From positions 1 through 5,813 of the forward strand of contig JAITAE010000205.1 of NCBI GenBank assembly GCA_031284295.1: a DNA stretch of 5,813 nt, read 5' to 3'. The notes beneath the pieces are model-generated. The model was not told the DNA's origin. It saw nothing but the letters and a program-made list of their open reading frames with translations, and ran no database searches. This DNA is from Spirochaetaceae bacterium. GTDB taxonomy: Bacteria; Spirochaetota; Spirochaetia; Treponematales; Breznakiellaceae. Of the stretch, positions 5,608-5,813 are shown piece by piece. A program made the position numbers and the translations under genes. The stretch's first letter is position 1. Every line of letters begins with the position of its first letter.

Positions 5608-5813
5608 TCAAGGCCGCCGGTCAGCTAAGGCCCGCAGGGCGGCCCCTATTGCGCCGGCGTACAGGCCGTTGTGGAGGGGCCGCACCGTAATACCAAGCGC
5701 CGCGGACAGAGCCCGCGCGATACCCGGGCTTTCGGCAAGGCCGCCGGTCAGCGCCGCCGGCTCGGCTATCTGGAGCTTTGCCGCGAGTGAGGCTACCCGC
5801 GCCGCCAGCGAAG
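5608..5813 (-). CDS. BadF/BadG/BcrA/BcrD-family ATPase (2-hydroxyacyl-CoA dehydratase activase type), C-terminal part
   Basis: Translating the minus strand from 5811 gives 67 residues open to the right edge and ending in TGA at 5610-5608. The text AALTGGLAESPGIARALSAA (visible residues 19-38), then LGITVRPL, and finally NGLYAGAIGAALRAL matches the C-terminal end of ASKHA-fold activators. In these, LTGG.A..PG is the second adenosine/phosphate motif and YAGAIGAA the terminal helix. Such iron-sulfur ATPases inject electrons into 2-hydroxyacyl-CoA dehydratases or form the ATPase subunits of benzoyl-CoA reductase. Both are oxygen-sensitive and confined to anaerobic metabolism. The N-terminal phosphate-binding motif and the cluster cysteines lie outside the window, so activase and reductase subunit cannot be told apart. 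The YAGAIGAA ending resembles BcrD/BadG-like proteins. The gene points toward pckG but about 470 bases separate them, so co-transcription is unlikely. Confidence 0.8.
   Translation of the reverse strand, partial: SLAARVASLAAKLQIAEPAALTGGLAESPGIARALSAALGITVRPLHNGLYAGAIGAALRALADRRP

Noticed and set aside
1..5813. CRISPR array, tRNA, rRNA, intact insertion sequence or toxin-antitoxin pair
   Set aside because: No regularly spaced repeats, tRNA-like cloverleaf, transposase motif or paired small genes were seen.

Overview
The window reads as ordinary chromosome of an anaerobic bacterium. Coding parts are GC-rich, ribosome-binding sites are strong AGGAGG/GAGGTG types, and genes are closely spaced. 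The strict-anaerobe suggestion rests on the last gene, a piece of an oxygen-sensitive ATP-dependent activase of the 2-hydroxyacyl-CoA dehydratase / benzoyl-CoA reductase type, and on a PRK13983-type M20 hydrolase, a family I associate with anaerobes and methanogens. A Bacillota lineage such as Negativicutes, or a Synergistota-like lineage, would fit. This is inference; no rRNA or other marker is present.

Layout. 1-272 (+): C-terminal end of an FkbM-family methyltransferase. 273-624: AT-richer intergenic stretch with a 14-bp interrupted hairpin, a possible promoter and a leader of several predicted hairpins. 625-1863 (+) and 1860-3122 (+): two M20-superfamily zinc peptidases (a PRK13983-type metallo-hydrolase and peptidase T) overlapping by ATGA, hence one translationally coupled operon. 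3123-3289: convergent gap with an excellent bidirectional terminator. 3290-5131 (-): GTP-dependent phosphoenolpyruvate carboxykinase, with its own promoter, 5' hairpin and ribosome-binding site. 5204-5607: GC-rich stretch with short repeats and one doubtful 78-codon ORF with a strong ribosome-binding site. 5608-5813 (-): C-terminal end of a BadF/BadG/BcrA/BcrD-type ATPase.

How they work together. The two peptidases probably finish breakdown of small peptides to amino acids. PEP carboxykinase links oxaloacetate and PEP, and the activase, if it serves a 2-hydroxyacyl-CoA dehydratase, would belong to amino-acid fermentation. Together this fits a peptide- and amino-acid-fermenting anaerobe, but only the peptidase pair is physically an operon.

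I see no clear undescribed system. The signals most worth following are the structured leader before the peptidase operon, the related short sequence (exact 14-bp core) lying between genes at both ends of the window, and the small ORF with a helix-turn-helix-like tail.
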